Source: Streptomyces sp. LaPpAH-108 (GTDB taxonomy: Bacteria > Actinomycetota > Actinomycetes > Streptomycetales > Streptomycetaceae). Taken from it: 64,000 nucleotides of DNA. Below the pieces are notes generated by a model. That model saw only the letters and a list, made by a program, of their open reading frames with translations. It searched no databases and was not told where the DNA came from. Positions 53,901-62,936 of the stretch are shown one piece after another; within the stretch, counting starts at the first letter, position 1; every line of letters begins with the position of its first letter. Both the position numbers and the translations under genes were made by a program. Location: NCBI RefSeq assembly GCF_000373625.1, contig NZ_KB891987.1:983081-1047080 (forward strand). The letters are read 5' to 3'.

Positions 53901-54286
53901 CTGAGGTTCATGGCGCTGGCGGCTGAAGACCCGATCGGTCCTAGGCCCCGCTTGTTCTCCGGTCTTGCTGACTCCCCAGCGGCTCAAGTGTGCCCCGCAG
54001 GGCGCTTGGCTTGATTGGCGTCGGCGCTCTCTCGGCTTGCCTGAAGTCTGATGAATGCGCTCCCCTCCCCACTCGCGGGAGCCGAGTTGTACCAGGTCGG
54101 TTCCAAAGCCCAGACGTCAATCTGATTTAACATCAGATCCTGGACGCCTTTCAGTGCAGCGGAGGCGGGCAACGGTGGGGGAGCGGGCCGATCGAAGTGT
54201 CTGTGGTGAGGTATGCTCCGGGACTTTCGTCGTGTAGGCAGGTAAGCCCGTGATAGCGCGAAATGTGCTGTTCACTGCCTCTTCCT
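53901..54286. other. Right boundary of the cluster, no supported gene
   Basis: About 390 bases lie between the TetR gene and sdaA. An inverted repeat ATCTGAT-TTAAC-ATCAGAT at 54120-54138 looks like a regulator operator but has no gene start next to it. A 62-codon minus-strand frame at 53984-54172 has no ribosome site and mixed codon use; I regard it as non-coding or a remnant. No integrase, tRNA or insertion-sequence end is visible. Confidence 0.5.
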
Positions 54287-55654
54287 TCAGCACTCGATGA
54301 TGTTCACCGCCAGCCCGCCCCGCGCCGTCTCCTTGTACTTCACGCTCATGTCCGCCCCCGTCTCCTTCATCGTCTTGATGACCTTGTCGAGGGAGACCAT
54401 GTGGGCGCCGTCGCCGCGCATGGCCATCTTGGCGGCGGTGACGGCCTTCACGGCGGCCATGCCGTTGCGTTCGATGCAGGGGATCTGGACGAGGCCGCCG
54501 ACGGGGTCGCAGGTGAGGCCGAGGTTGTGTTCCATGCCGATCTCGGCGGCGTTCTCGACCTGCTCGGGGGAGCCGCCCAGGACTTCGGCGAGGGCGCCCG
54601 CGGCCATCGAGCAGGCGGAGCCGACCTCGCCCTGGCAGCCGACCTCGGCGCCGGAGATGGAGGCGTTCTCCTTGAAGAGCATGCCGATGGCGCCCGCCGC
54701 CAGCAGGAAGCGCACCACGCCCTCCTCGTCGGCGCCGGGGACGAAGTTGATGTAGTAGTGCAGGACCGCCGGGATGATGCCGGCCGCGCCGTTGGTGGGG
54801 GCGGTGACGACGCGACCGCCCGCCGCGTTCTCCTCGTTGACCGCCATCGCGTAGAGGGTGATCCACTCCATGGCGTGCGCCAGCGGGTTGCCCTCGGCGC
54901 GCAACTGGCGGGCGGAGACGGCGGCGCGGCGGCGGACGCGCAGACCGCCGGGGAGGATGCCCTCGCGGGACATGCCCCGCTGGACGCACGCCCGCATGAC
55001 CTGCCAGATCTCCAGCAGACCCTCGCGGATCTCCTCCTCCGTGCGCCAGGCGCGCTCGTTCTCCAGCATCAGGGAGGAGATCGACAGACCCGTCTCCTTG
55101 GTCAGGCGCAGCAGCTCGTCGCCCGTGCGGAAGGGGTATTTCAGCACCGTGTCGTCCAGCACGATGCGGTCCGCGCCCACCGCCTCCTCGTCCACGACGA
55201 AGCCGCCGCCGACCGAGTAGTAGGTCTTGGTGAGCAGCTCGGCGCCCGAGGCGTCGTACGCCCACAGGGTCATGCCGTTGGCGTGGTACGGCAGCGCCTT
55301 GCGGCGGTGCAGGACCAGGTCGTCGTCGAAGGAGAACGGGATCTCGTGCTCGCCGAGCAGACGGAGACGGCCCGCCGCCTTGATCTGCTCCACCCGGTCG
55401 TCCGCGCCCTCCACGTCCACCGTGCGCGGGGAGGCGCCCTCCAGACCGAGCAGCACCGCCTTCGGGGTGCCGTGACCGTGGCCGGTCGCGCCGAGCGAGC
55501 CGTACAGCTCGCAGCGCACGGCGGCGACGGAGTCCAGCAGACCCTCGTTGCGCAGACGGCGGGCGAACATGCGCGCCGCGCGCATCGGACCCACGGTGTG
55601 GGAGCTGGACGGGCCGATGCCGATCGAGAACAGGTCGAAGACCGAGACGGCCAC
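54287..55654 (-). CDS. sdaA: L-serine ammonia-lyase (iron-sulfur type)
   Basis: A 455-residue single-chain L-serine dehydratase that converts serine to pyruvate and ammonia. The N-terminal beta-domain starts [21 protein letters not shown], and the C-terminal alpha-domain contains [17 protein letters not shown] and [19 protein letters not shown], whose cysteines bind the 4Fe-4S cluster. The length is normal. It lies just downstream of glyA on the minus strand, separated by a strong terminator, and joins the glycine/serine interconversion genes. It is the first core gene right of the cluster. Confidence 0.95.
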   Translation of the reverse strand: MAVSVFDLFSIGIGPSSSHTVGPMRAARMFARRLRNEGLLDSVAAVRCELYGSLGATGHGHGTPKAVLLGLEGASPRTVDVEGADDRVEQIKAAGRLRLLGEHEIPFSFDDDLVLHRRKALPYHANGMTLWAYDASGAELLTKTYYSVGGGFVVDEEAVGADRIVLDDTVLKYPFRTGDELLRLTKETGLSISSLMLENERAWRTEEEIREGLLEIWQVMRACVQRGMSREGILPGGLRVRRRAAVSARQLRAEGNPLAHAMEWITLYAMAVNEENAAGGRVVTAPTNGAAGIIPAVLHYYINFVPGADEEGVVRFLLAAGAIGMLFKENASISGAEVGCQGEVGSACSMAAGALAEVLGGSPEQVENAAEIGMEHNLGLTCDPVGGLVQIPCIERNGMAAVKAVTAAKMAMRGDGAHMVSLDKVIKTMKETGADMSVKYKETARGGLAVNIIEC

Positions 55655-55702
55655 GGTGACTCCTCAATGACGAACAAGTACAAAAGTGATGCCGGCAGAG
55701 CA

Positions 55703-55740
55703 CGGGTGCCCCGCCCACGGGACGGTGGGCGGGGCACCCG
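55703..55740 (-). terminator. Terminator between glyA and sdaA
   Basis: A perfect 16-base stem (55703-55718 with 55725-55740) and a 6-base loop lie 17 bases downstream of the glyA stop on the minus strand. It separates the gcv-glyA unit from sdaA. Confidence 0.85.
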
Positions 55741-55756
55741 GGTGAACTTCGGGGTA

Positions 55757-57025
55757 CTACGCGCCCAGCGTGGGGTACAGCGGGTGCTTGTCGGCCAGCG
55801 CCCGCACGCGGGCGGCCAGCGCCTCCGCGTCGTACGACGGCTTCAGCGTCTCCGCGATCACGTCCGCGACCTCGGCGAAGTCCTCGGCCGTGAAGCCGCG
55901 GGTCGCCAGCGCGGGCGTGCCGATCCGCAGACCCGAGGTGACCATCGGGGGCCGCGGGTCGTTCGGGACCGCGTTGCGGTTGACCGTGATGCCCACCTCG
56001 TGGAGGCGGTCCTCGGCCTGCTGCCCGTCCAGCTCCGACTCCCGCAGATCCACCAGGATCAGATGCACGTCCGTGCCGCCGGAGAGCACGTTCACCCCGG
56101 CCGCGCGGGCGTCCGGCGCGGTCAGCCGCTCGGCGAGGATACGGGCACCCTCCACCGTACGCCGCTGGCGCTCTTTGAAGTCCTCCGAGGCCGCGACCTT
56201 GAAGGAGACCGCCTTGGCCGCGATCACGTGCTCCAGCGGGCCGCCCTGGAAGCCGGGGAAGACCGAGGAGTTCAGCTTCTTCGCGAAGTCCTTCTTGGCG
56301 AGGATGATGCCGCCGCGCGGGCCGCCGAGCGTCTTGTGCGTGGTGGAGGTCACCACGTCCGCGTGCTCGACCGGGTTCGGGTGCAGCCCCGCCGCGACCA
56401 GACCGGCGAAGTGCGCCATGTCGACCCACAGGTACGCCCCGGCCTCGTCCGCGATCCGGCGGAACTCCGCGAAGTCCAGCTGACGCGGGTACGCCGACCA
56501 GCCCGCGATGATCACCTTGGGGCGGTGCTCCTTGGCCAGGCGCTCGACCTCGGCCATGTCGACCAGGCCGGTCTCCTCGTCCACGTGGTAGGCGACCACG
56601 TTGAACTGCTTGCCGGAGAAGTTCAGCCGCATCCCGTGGGTGAGGTGGCCGCCGTGCGCGAGGTCCAGACCCAGGATGGTGTCCCCGGGCTGGGCCAGCG
56701 CGAACAGCGCCGCCTGGTTCGCGGAGGCGCCCGAGTGCGGCTGGACGTTGGCGTACTCGGCGCCGAACAGCTCCTTCACCCGGTCGATGGCGATCTGCTC
56801 GGCCACATCCACGTGCTCGCAGCCGCCGTAGTAGCGGCGGCCCGGGTAGCCCTCGGCGTACTTGTTGGTCAGGACGGAGCCCTGCGCCTCCATCACCGCG
56901 AGCGGCGCGAAGTTCTCGGAGGCGATCATCTCCAGGGTGGACTGCTGGCGGCGCAGCTCGGCGTCGACCGCGGCAGCGACCTCGGGGTCCAGCTCGTGCA
57001 GGGGCGTGTTCAGGACGTCAGTCAT
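55757..57025 (-). CDS. glyA: Serine hydroxymethyltransferase
   Basis: A 422-residue PLP enzyme that interconverts serine and glycine with tetrahydrofolate. The PLP lysine lies in [16 protein letters not shown]; other marks are [18 protein letters not shown] and [17 protein letters not shown]. It follows gcvH by 14 bases on the same strand, so it belongs to the glycine cleavage operon and links the one-carbon product of GcvT to serine. It is probably under the glycine riboswitch upstream of gcvT, at least by read-through. Confidence 0.97.
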   Translation of the reverse strand: MTDVLNTPLHELDPEVAAAVDAELRRQQSTLEMIASENFAPLAVMEAQGSVLTNKYAEGYPGRRYYGGCEHVDVAEQIAIDRVKELFGAEYANVQPHSGASANQAALFALAQPGDTILGLDLAHGGHLTHGMRLNFSGKQFNVVAYHVDEETGLVDMAEVERLAKEHRPKVIIAGWSAYPRQLDFAEFRRIADEAGAYLWVDMAHFAGLVAAGLHPNPVEHADVVTSTTHKTLGGPRGGIILAKKDFAKKLNSSVFPGFQGGPLEHVIAAKAVSFKVAASEDFKERQRRTVEGARILAERLTAPDARAAGVNVLSGGTDVHLILVDLRESELDGQQAEDRLHEVGITVNRNAVPNDPRPPMVTSGLRIGTPALATRGFTAEDFAEVADVIAETLKPSYDAEALAARVRALADKHPLYPTLGA

Positions 57026-57039
57026 ACGGCTCCGGCTCC

Positions 57040-57417
57040 TCAGCCTGCGGTGTAGGCGGTGTACTCGTCGGCGGAGAGCAGCTCCTCGGGCTTCTCCGCG
57101 GCGCGCACCTTGAACAGCCAGCCGCCCTCGAAGGGCGCGGAGTTCACCAGCGCGGGGTCGTCGACGACGTCCTGGTTGATCTCCGTGATCTCACCGGTGA
57201 CCGGCGAGTACAGCTCCGAGACCGACTTGGTGGACTCCAGCTCGCCACAGGACTCGCCCGCGGTCACCGTGTCGCCGACCTCGGGGAGCTGGACGAAGAC
57301 CACGTCGCCGAGCGCGTTGGCCGCGTGCTCGGTGATGCCGACCGTCGAGACGCCGTCCTCGGCGTCCGACAGCCACTCGTGCTCCTTGGTGTAGCTCAGC
57401 TGCTGCGGGTTGCTCAT
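57040..57417 (-). CDS. gcvH: Glycine cleavage system H protein
   Basis: A 125-residue lipoyl carrier of the glycine cleavage complex. The lipoylated lysine is Lys64 in [16 protein letters not shown]. The N-terminus YTKEHEWL is the family signature. It shuttles the aminomethyl group between GcvP, GcvT and GcvL. It lies between gcvT and glyA on the same strand. Confidence 0.97.
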   Translation of the reverse strand: MSNPQQLSYTKEHEWLSDAEDGVSTVGITEHAANALGDVVFVQLPEVGDTVTAGESCGELESTKSVSELYSPVTGEITEINQDVVDDPALVNSAPFEGGWLFKVRAAEKPEELLSADEYTAYTAG

Positions 57418-57542
57418 GACCTGAATTCTCCTGTACGCGAGGGCGTGCTGGACGGACGAAGGGGACGTAAACCGCTGATGAGCGGGGAAAATGTGCGCAG
57501 GGTCACGCCGACGTGGCAGCGAGGGCGTGCGGCGCTGTGCGG

Positions 57543-58676
57543 CTACTTCTGGCGCTTGTAGAACGGCAGCGCCACGACCCGGTACGGCTCGTGGCTGCCC
57601 CGGATGTCCACGCCGACACCCTCGGTGCCCGGCGCCGCGTGCGCCGCGTCCACGTAGGCGATGGCGATCGGGCTGCCCAGGGTGGGGGAGGGGGCGCCGG
57701 AGGTGACCTCGCCGATCACCTCGCCGCCCGCGACGACGGCGTACCCGGCGCGCGGCACCCGGCGGCCCTCGGCGATCAGGCCGACCAGGACGCGCGGCGG
57801 GTTCTGCTCGGCGCGCTCGACGGCCTCCGTCAGCGCGGCGCGGCCCACGAAGTCGCCCTCCTTGCCGAACTTCACGACCCGGCCGAGACCGGCGTCGAAC
57901 GGGGTCAGCTCCCGGGTCAGCTCATGGCCGTACAGCGGCATGCCCGCCTCAAGACGCAGGGTGTCGCGGCAGGACAGACCGCACGCGACCAGGCCGGACG
58001 CCTCGCCCGCCTTGGTCAGCGCCTGCCACAGCTCCACCGCGTGCTCCGGCTTCACGAACAGTTCGAAGCCGTCCTCGCCGGTGTAGCCGGTGCGGGCGAT
58101 CAGCGCGGGGACGCCCGCGACGGTGCCGGGGAGCCCGGCGTAGTACTTCAGGTTGTCCAGGTCGGCGTCGGTGAGCGACTTGAGGATCGCCGGGGACTCC
58201 GGGCCCTGGACGGCGAGCAGCGCGTAGGCGTCGCGGTCGTCACGGACCTCGGCGTCGAAGCCCGCCGCGCGCTCGGTCAGCGCGTCGAGGACGACCTGGG
58301 CGTTGGAGGCGTTGGCGACGACCAGGTATTCGGGAGAAGCGGCTTCGGTTTCGCCGAGCCGGTAGACGATCAGGTCGTCCAGGATGCCGCCGTCGGCCTG
58401 GCAGATCATGGTGTAGCGGGCGCGGCCGGGACCGACCGAGGCGATGTCGCCGACGAGGGCGTAGTTCAGCAGCGCGGCGGCGTCGGGGCCGGTCACCGTG
58501 ATCTCGCCCATGTGCGAGAGGTCGAAGAGACCGGCGCGGGTGCGCACCGCCAGGTGCTCGTCGCGCTCGGAGCCGTAGCGCAGGGGCATGTCCCAGCCGG
58601 CGAAGTCGGTCATGGTGGCGCCGAGCGCGCGGTGCACGGCGTCGAGCGCGGTGTGACGGAGTTCGGTGCTGCTCAT
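57543..58676 (-). CDS. gcvT: Glycine cleavage system T protein (aminomethyltransferase)
   Basis: A 377-residue tetrahydrofolate-dependent aminomethyltransferase. [20 protein letters not shown] near the N-terminus and [15 protein letters not shown] in the middle are the family marks. The ATG at 58676 ([10 protein letters not shown]) is the natural start; the in-frame sequence further upstream is riboswitch, not protein. The gene heads the gcvT-gcvH-glyA operon. GcvP is not in the window. Confidence 0.96.
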   Translation of the reverse strand: MSSTELRHTALDAVHRALGATMTDFAGWDMPLRYGSERDEHLAVRTRAGLFDLSHMGEITVTGPDAAALLNYALVGDIASVGPGRARYTMICQADGGILDDLIVYRLGETEAASPEYLVVANASNAQVVLDALTERAAGFDAEVRDDRDAYALLAVQGPESPAILKSLTDADLDNLKYYAGLPGTVAGVPALIARTGYTGEDGFELFVKPEHAVELWQALTKAGEASGLVACGLSCRDTLRLEAGMPLYGHELTRELTPFDAGLGRVVKFGKEGDFVGRAALTEAVERAEQNPPRVLVGLIAEGRRVPRAGYAVVAGGEVIGEVTSGAPSPTLGSPIAIAYVDAAHAAPGTEGVGVDIRGSHEPYRVVALPFYKRQK

Positions 58677-58721
58677 CGGTCGGTCGTCTCCCAGGGCAAC
58701 GGGGGATGGGGCGAGGAACGT

Positions 58722-58922
58722 TCCTCCCCATCTGTCATCGGAACCTGAGAGGTTCGCCATGACCCGCACGGTCACGGTTTGCACCTTGGGTGGAGCCACT
58801 GACGGCAGCGGCCCGCTTTTCAGATGTGCCTCGCCCGCGCGGTAACGGGGCCTGAGAGATTCAAGGGAGGGACTTGCTCCTTCGGCGCCCCGGCAGACGT
58901 ACTGCCAGGGACTCTCCCGCGC
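58722..58922 (-). promoter_or_regulatory. Tandem glycine riboswitch in the gcvT leader
   Basis: On the minus strand, the first aptamer (about 58922-58830) shows GCGGGAGAGTCCC, GCCGAAGGAGCAAG and CTCTCAGGCCCC in order. The second (about 58815-58722) shows CCCAAGGTGCAAACCG and GGCGAACCTCTCAGG, followed by ATGACAGATGGGG. This is the known two-aptamer glycine riboswitch, which in actinomycetes switches on the glycine cleavage genes when glycine accumulates. It ends about 45 bases before the gcvT start. Confidence 0.93.
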
Positions 58923-59106
58923 GGATTCAAGCGGCCGGTATGCAGTTGGCGGCCACATCATCGCACGGCAGGCGCCACCGCTGAAGGGGCAGCCGCCTGT
59001 GACCGGACCGTGGCAGTACGGACACGGAACCACCGCGTTGCCGCATTACCTTCTCTTTACATTCGATGGGCAAGGGATGACCGAACCCAAGGGGAGGACG
59101 ATCACG

Positions 59107-59772
59107 GTGAACAGGACTCCGGCGTACGCCACCACCGGCCTGGCGGTGCCGCGCCAGCCCGCAGCCCCGACGCGGGAACGCCCGGTCACCGCCCACCCCG
59201 CCCCCCTCGTGCGCGACCTGCGCGGACGCCCCGGCGGCGGACCCCGCACACTCCGCTTCGGCCCCCGGGACCTGGTGGTCGTCACCGGCCTGCCCGGCAG
59301 CGGCAAGTCCACCCTGATGCACCGCGCCGTCCCCGGCCGCCGCATCGACTCCCAGGACACCCGCGACCGCTGGCAGACCCGCCTGTCCGGTCTGCCGTAC
59401 GCCCTCTACCGCCCCCTGGTCCGCCTCGCCCACTACGCCGGACTGCGCCGCGCGCTGGCCACCGGCGAGGGCGTCGTCGTCCACGACTGCGGCACCCAGC
59501 CCTGGGTGCGCGCCTGGCTCGCCCGCGAGGCCCGCCGCAGGGGCGCCGCCCTCCATCTGGTCCTGCTCGACGTCGGCGCCGAGGCCGCCCGCCAGGGCCA
59601 GCGCGAGCGCGGCCGGGGCGTCTCCCGGTACGCCTTCGGACGGCACCGGCACGCCACCGGACGGCTGCTGCGCGCGATCGAACGCGGCGAACTGCCCCCG
59701 GGCTGCGCCTCGGCCGTCCTCCTGGACCGCGCCTCGGCGGACGGGCTGCGCCGGATCGACTTCGCGGCGTGA
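59107..59772 (+). CDS. P-loop kinase-like ATPase
   Basis: A 221-residue AAA/zeta-toxin-like P-loop protein. Walker A is VVTGLPGSGKSTLMH, and a second acidic segment (RRIDSQDTRDRW) follows as in small-molecule or tRNA-type kinases. The rest is very arginine-rich. GTG 59107 has GGAGG nine bases upstream; longer frames start at 58999 or 59077 without a ribosome site. It is divergent from gcvT. The substrate is unknown. Confidence 0.82.
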   Translation: MNRTPAYATTGLAVPRQPAAPTRERPVTAHPAPLVRDLRGRPGGGPRTLRFGPRDLVVVTGLPGSGKSTLMHRAVPGRRIDSQDTRDRWQTRLSGLPYALYRPLVRLAHYAGLRRALATGEGVVVHDCGTQPWVRAWLAREARRRGAALHLVLLDVGAEAARQGQRERGRGVSRYAFGRHRHATGRLLRAIERGELPPGCASAVLLDRASADGLRRIDFAA

Positions 59773-59838
59773 GGTCCGCCGCCCGCACCGGATAGCCTTC
59801 TGCACCACAGCATGGTTTTCCCGGCAGGCGGTAGGAAC

Positions 59839-60630
59839 ATGGACTTCCCGGCGGACTTTCCCGCGGACTTCCCGGCACAGACGCACCCCCACCCGCACGG
59901 CGGTTGGCCCGGCAACGAGTTGGAGGAGGTGCTCTCGGCCTCCCTCGGCGTGCCCTCGGCGGGCGCCCGGATCGTCGAGGTCCTCTCCCGCGGCTTCCTG
60001 TGGATCCCGCTGCCCAACGGCGGCGGACCGCAGAGCGGTTCGCTCGACCTGCCCACCGTGGAGATCGAGGGCCAGGCGTATGTCCCGGTGTTCAGCTCCG
60101 AGGAACAGTTCCGCCAGTCGCCGGGCGCCCACCTCTCCTTCACCGTCGCCCCCGCCGTGGAGTTCGCGCGCGGACTGCCGCCGCAGGTGGGCCTCGTGCT
60201 CAACCCCGGTGGCGTGGTGGGCCTGCCGCTGCCGCCCCAGGCGGTGGCCGAGCTGTGCCGCGCCGACCGCACGGCCCTGGACGGCCCCGCGAGCGGCGCC
60301 CGCGTCCGGCTCTTCGAGCCCGACTGGCAGGAGGACCCGGTGGACTTCCTCACCGCCGCCTCCGCCGAGTTCGCGGCCACGGGCGTCGTCGTCACGGCCC
60401 GCCGCTGCCTCGCCGCCATCGAGACGGCCGACCCGGTCCTCTTCATCGGCGTCGAACTCTCCCAGTGGGAAGGCGACTTGCGCGCCCGCCCGCTGGCGGC
60501 CCTGGAGCGCGCCCTCACCCAGTCCCCGCCCCCCTGGCCGGTCAACCTCGTCCTCCTGGACGTGACCGAGGACCCGGTGGCCGAGTGGCTGAAGACGAAC
60601 GTGCGGCCCTTCCACCAGTCCGGCAACTAG
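59839..60630 (+). CDS. SseB-like protein 1
   Basis: A 263-residue protein of the enhanced-serine-sensitivity (SseB) family, with an N-terminal SseB domain (AYVPVFSSEEQF, then VNPGGVVGLPLP-like LNPGGVVGLPLP) and a C-terminal domain (DPVAEWLKTNVRPFH). Its role is unclear; the name comes from an E. coli phenotype of serine sensitivity, which fits the serine/glycine genes nearby but may be coincidental. The ATG at 59839 follows AGGA; an in-frame ATG nine codons earlier has no ribosome site. Confidence 0.85.
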   Translation: MDFPADFPADFPAQTHPHPHGGWPGNELEEVLSASLGVPSAGARIVEVLSRGFLWIPLPNGGGPQSGSLDLPTVEIEGQAYVPVFSSEEQFRQSPGAHLSFTVAPAVEFARGLPPQVGLVLNPGGVVGLPLPPQAVAELCRADRTALDGPASGARVRLFEPDWQEDPVDFLTAASAEFAATGVVVTARRCLAAIETADPVLFIGVELSQWEGDLRARPLAALERALTQSPPPWPVNLVLLDVTEDPVAEWLKTNVRPFHQSGN

Positions 60631-60708
60631 TCCTCCATGGGGATCACGGCGATCGCCGCTTAAGCTGTCCTCCACACTGGGGCAAGAATCGAAGGGGCGG
60701 TAAGACAG

Positions 60709-61527
60709 GTGAGCGCGAGCCCGAGCGCCGGCGTCGAACACACACTCCGCCAGGTCACCCCCGGACGCTACGACGCGTACGAGGCACTGCTGCGCGCCCT
60801 CGCCACCCCCTCGACCGGCCAGATCTGGATGCTGCTCTGGCACGGCCAGGCCGGCTCCCCGGACGCGCAGTACGGGACCATGGAGGTCGACGGCTTCGGC
60901 TACGCCCCCTGTGTGACCTCCGCGCAGGAGCTGTCGGCCAGCGGCTGGAGCCGGTCGTACGAGGTGGCCGAGGGCCTGGACGTGGCCCGCACCCTCTACC
61001 CCGACCACTACGGCCTCTGGCTCAACCCGCACGCCCCCGGCGGCGGCGTCGGCATCCCCTGGCTGGACCTGCGCCGCATCGCCACGGGCCTGGACCGCCA
61101 GCCCGCGGGGCCCCTCAGCATGTCCGAACCCGCCATCGAGGTACCGGCGTTCTACGCCCTGCTCGCGCAGAACGCCCACCGCACCCCCGCCCTGCGCTCG
61201 CTGCGCCGCGCCTGGGTGCAGCCCGCGCTCGGCGCCCCCTACCTCGCCATCGGCCTGGACGTGTACGAGACGACCCCGGCGGCGGTCGACTCGGTGCGGG
61301 CGATGATGCAGCAGTCCATCGGCGCGGTCCCCGACGGGCTGCCCGTCTCGACCGTCGCGATGACCGACGACTACGACCCGGTCGTGATGTGGATGCGCGC
61401 CAACGCGCGCCCGTTCTACGACCGGGAGGCCCACGCGGTCGCCGCTCAGCCCCAACTCCCGCCGTCCGTACGGCCCCAGGCGCCCGCCGCCGGGTACGGC
61501 TATCCACCGGTGCGCGGCAGCTACTGA
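60709..61527 (+). CDS. SseB-like protein 2
   Basis: A 272-residue paralogue of the preceding gene. It has the same two-part layout (YGTMEVDGFGYAPCVTSAQEL, later LWLNPHAPGGGVGIPWLDLR, and MWMRANARPFYD at the end) plus a proline-rich C-terminal tail. It starts at GTG 60709, 78 bases after the first copy, and is followed by a terminator, so the pair probably forms one unit. The function is unknown. Confidence 0.87.
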   Translation: MSASPSAGVEHTLRQVTPGRYDAYEALLRALATPSTGQIWMLLWHGQAGSPDAQYGTMEVDGFGYAPCVTSAQELSASGWSRSYEVAEGLDVARTLYPDHYGLWLNPHAPGGGVGIPWLDLRRIATGLDRQPAGPLSMSEPAIEVPAFYALLAQNAHRTPALRSLRRAWVQPALGAPYLAIGLDVYETTPAAVDSVRAMMQQSIGAVPDGLPVSTVAMTDDYDPVVMWMRANARPFYDREAHAVAAQPQLPPSVRPQAPAAGYGYPPVRGSY

Positions 61528-61532
61528 GCAAC

Positions 61533-61560
61533 AGGCCCTCCCCGGAGGGCCTTTGGTTTT
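61533..61560 (+). terminator. Terminator after the SseB-like pair
   Basis: The stem AGGCCCTC (61533-61540) pairs with GAGGGCCT (61545-61552), followed by TTGGTTTT. It lies six bases after the stop. Confidence 0.85.
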
Positions 61561-61881
61561 CCCCGGGCAAAATTAACGTCCCGGAAACACAAGGACGCAT
61601 GCGCGCGTGTGCGGTTCCCACCCAACCGCGTGGAATTGCCAGTGTGTCCCAACTGGCCACCATTCGAAGATGGTTACCCGTGGATCGGGTAACGGAAACC
61701 CCCTTCGGTGGATCACGGTTGCGCATCCATTCCCCGTCAGGGCTGGCGGGTGATCGCGACGACGCTGAAGACTCCCGAATAGAACACGAGGTGGAGACCT
61801 TGTGTTCGAGTGCAAGTCGACATAGCCGCAATCCGCGGCAGGCACAGGCCGGTCACCACCGGCGAGAGGGGTCGGGTCACT
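61561..61881 (+). promoter_or_regulatory. Upstream region of the oligopeptide transport operon
   Basis: About 320 non-coding bases precede the permease gene. The stretch is AT-richer near 61565-61610 and must hold the operon promoter, but no clear -10/-35 pair stands out. Candidate starts at 61810 and 61882 lie at its end. Confidence 0.4.
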
Positions 61882-62880
61882 GTGACCGCACCGATCGAGA
61901 CCACCGGGGCGGCAGCCGAAGTACAGCCGGAAGCTGTGCTCGACGGCGCCGGCAAGGGGAAGATCGAGGGTCGTTCTCTCGGACAGATCGCCTGGACGCG
62001 GTTCAAGAAGGACAAGGCCGCCGTGGCGGGGGCCGTCATCGTCATCCTGCTGGTCGTGCTGGCGGTGCTCGCGCGTCCGATCCAGGCCGCCTTCGGCCTC
62101 GATCCCAACAACTTTCACCAGGACCTGATCGACCCCAACACCTCCCTCCCCAAGGGAAGCTGGGGCGGCATGAGCCTGGAGCACCCGCTGGGTGTGGACC
62201 CCAAGTTCGGCCGTGACATCGCGACCCGCATCCTCGAGGGCTCCTGGGTCTCGCTGGTGGTCGCCTTCGGCGCGACGGTCCTCTCCAACGTGATCGGCGC
62301 CATCCTCGGTGTCGTCGCCGGGTTCTACGGCGGCCGGGTGGACTCGATCATCAGCCGCCTGATGGACACCTTCCTGGCCTTCCCGCTGCTGCTCTTCGCC
62401 ATCGCGATCTCGGCCACCCTCCAGGGCGGCGCCTTCGGCCTCACCGGCCTGCCGCTGCACCTGAGCGTGCTGATCTTCGTCATCGGCTTCTTCAACTGGC
62501 CCTACCTCGGCCGCATCGTGCGCGGCCAGACCCTCGCCCTGCGCGAGCGCGAGTTCGTCGACGCCTCGCGCGGCATGGGCGCCAAGGGCCCGTACATTCT
62601 CTTCCGCGAGCTGATGCCGAACCTGGTCGGCCCGATCATCGTCTACTCGACGCTGCTCATCCCGACCAACATCCTGTTCGAGGCTTCTCTGAGCTTCCTC
62701 GGCGTCGGCATCCAGCCCCCGCAGGCGTCCTGGGGCGGCATGCTCCGTGACGCGGTGAGCTTCTACGAGGTCGATCCGCAGTACATGATCGTCCCCGGTC
62801 TCGCCATCTTCGTGACTGTCCTGGCGTTCAACCTGCTCGGTGACGGTCTCCGCGACGCTCTCGACCCGCGCAGCCGCTGA
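61882..62880 (+). CDS. Oligopeptide/dipeptide ABC transporter permease (OppC/DppC type)
   Basis: A 332-residue inner-membrane permease of the peptide uptake family. It has an N-terminal cytosolic segment, a first helix (AGAVIVILLVVLAVLA) and a large extracellular loop with HPLGVDPKFGRDIATRIL. Five further helices enclose the EAA loop (REREFVDASRGMGAKGPYIL). The GTG at 61882 is the likely start; GTG 61810 is an alternative. The next gene encodes the substrate-binding lipoprotein, and the remaining opp genes presumably lie beyond the edge. Confidence 0.9.
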   Translation: MTAPIETTGAAAEVQPEAVLDGAGKGKIEGRSLGQIAWTRFKKDKAAVAGAVIVILLVVLAVLARPIQAAFGLDPNNFHQDLIDPNTSLPKGSWGGMSLEHPLGVDPKFGRDIATRILEGSWVSLVVAFGATVLSNVIGAILGVVAGFYGGRVDSIISRLMDTFLAFPLLLFAIAISATLQGGAFGLTGLPLHLSVLIFVIGFFNWPYLGRIVRGQTLALREREFVDASRGMGAKGPYILFRELMPNLVGPIIVYSTLLIPTNILFEASLSFLGVGIQPPQASWGGMLRDAVSFYEVDPQYMIVPGLAIFVTVLAFNLLGDGLRDALDPRSR

Positions 62881-62936
62881 CGTCTGCCGCGGAGAGCCCA
62901 ATCAAGTTTCCGATTCTGAAGGGGAAAGCGCCCATT

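Noticed and set aside
54055..54110. GGTTCCAAAGCC looked like a tRNA T-arm near the right border
   Set aside because: The stem does not pair and no acceptor or anticodon arm can be drawn around it.
53984..54172. A 62-codon minus-strand frame at the right border
   Set aside because: No ribosome site or recognisable domain; at most a remnant.
54117..56429. A 770-codon minus-strand open frame over sdaA and glyA
   Set aside because: It is out of frame with two unmistakable enzymes and has low-complexity Arg/Gly/Pro content, as shadow frames do in high-G+C DNA.
58927..61455. An 842-codon minus-strand open frame opposite the kinase-like and SseB-like genes
   Set aside because: Composition is of the antisense-shadow type; the plus-strand genes have family motifs and ribosome sites.
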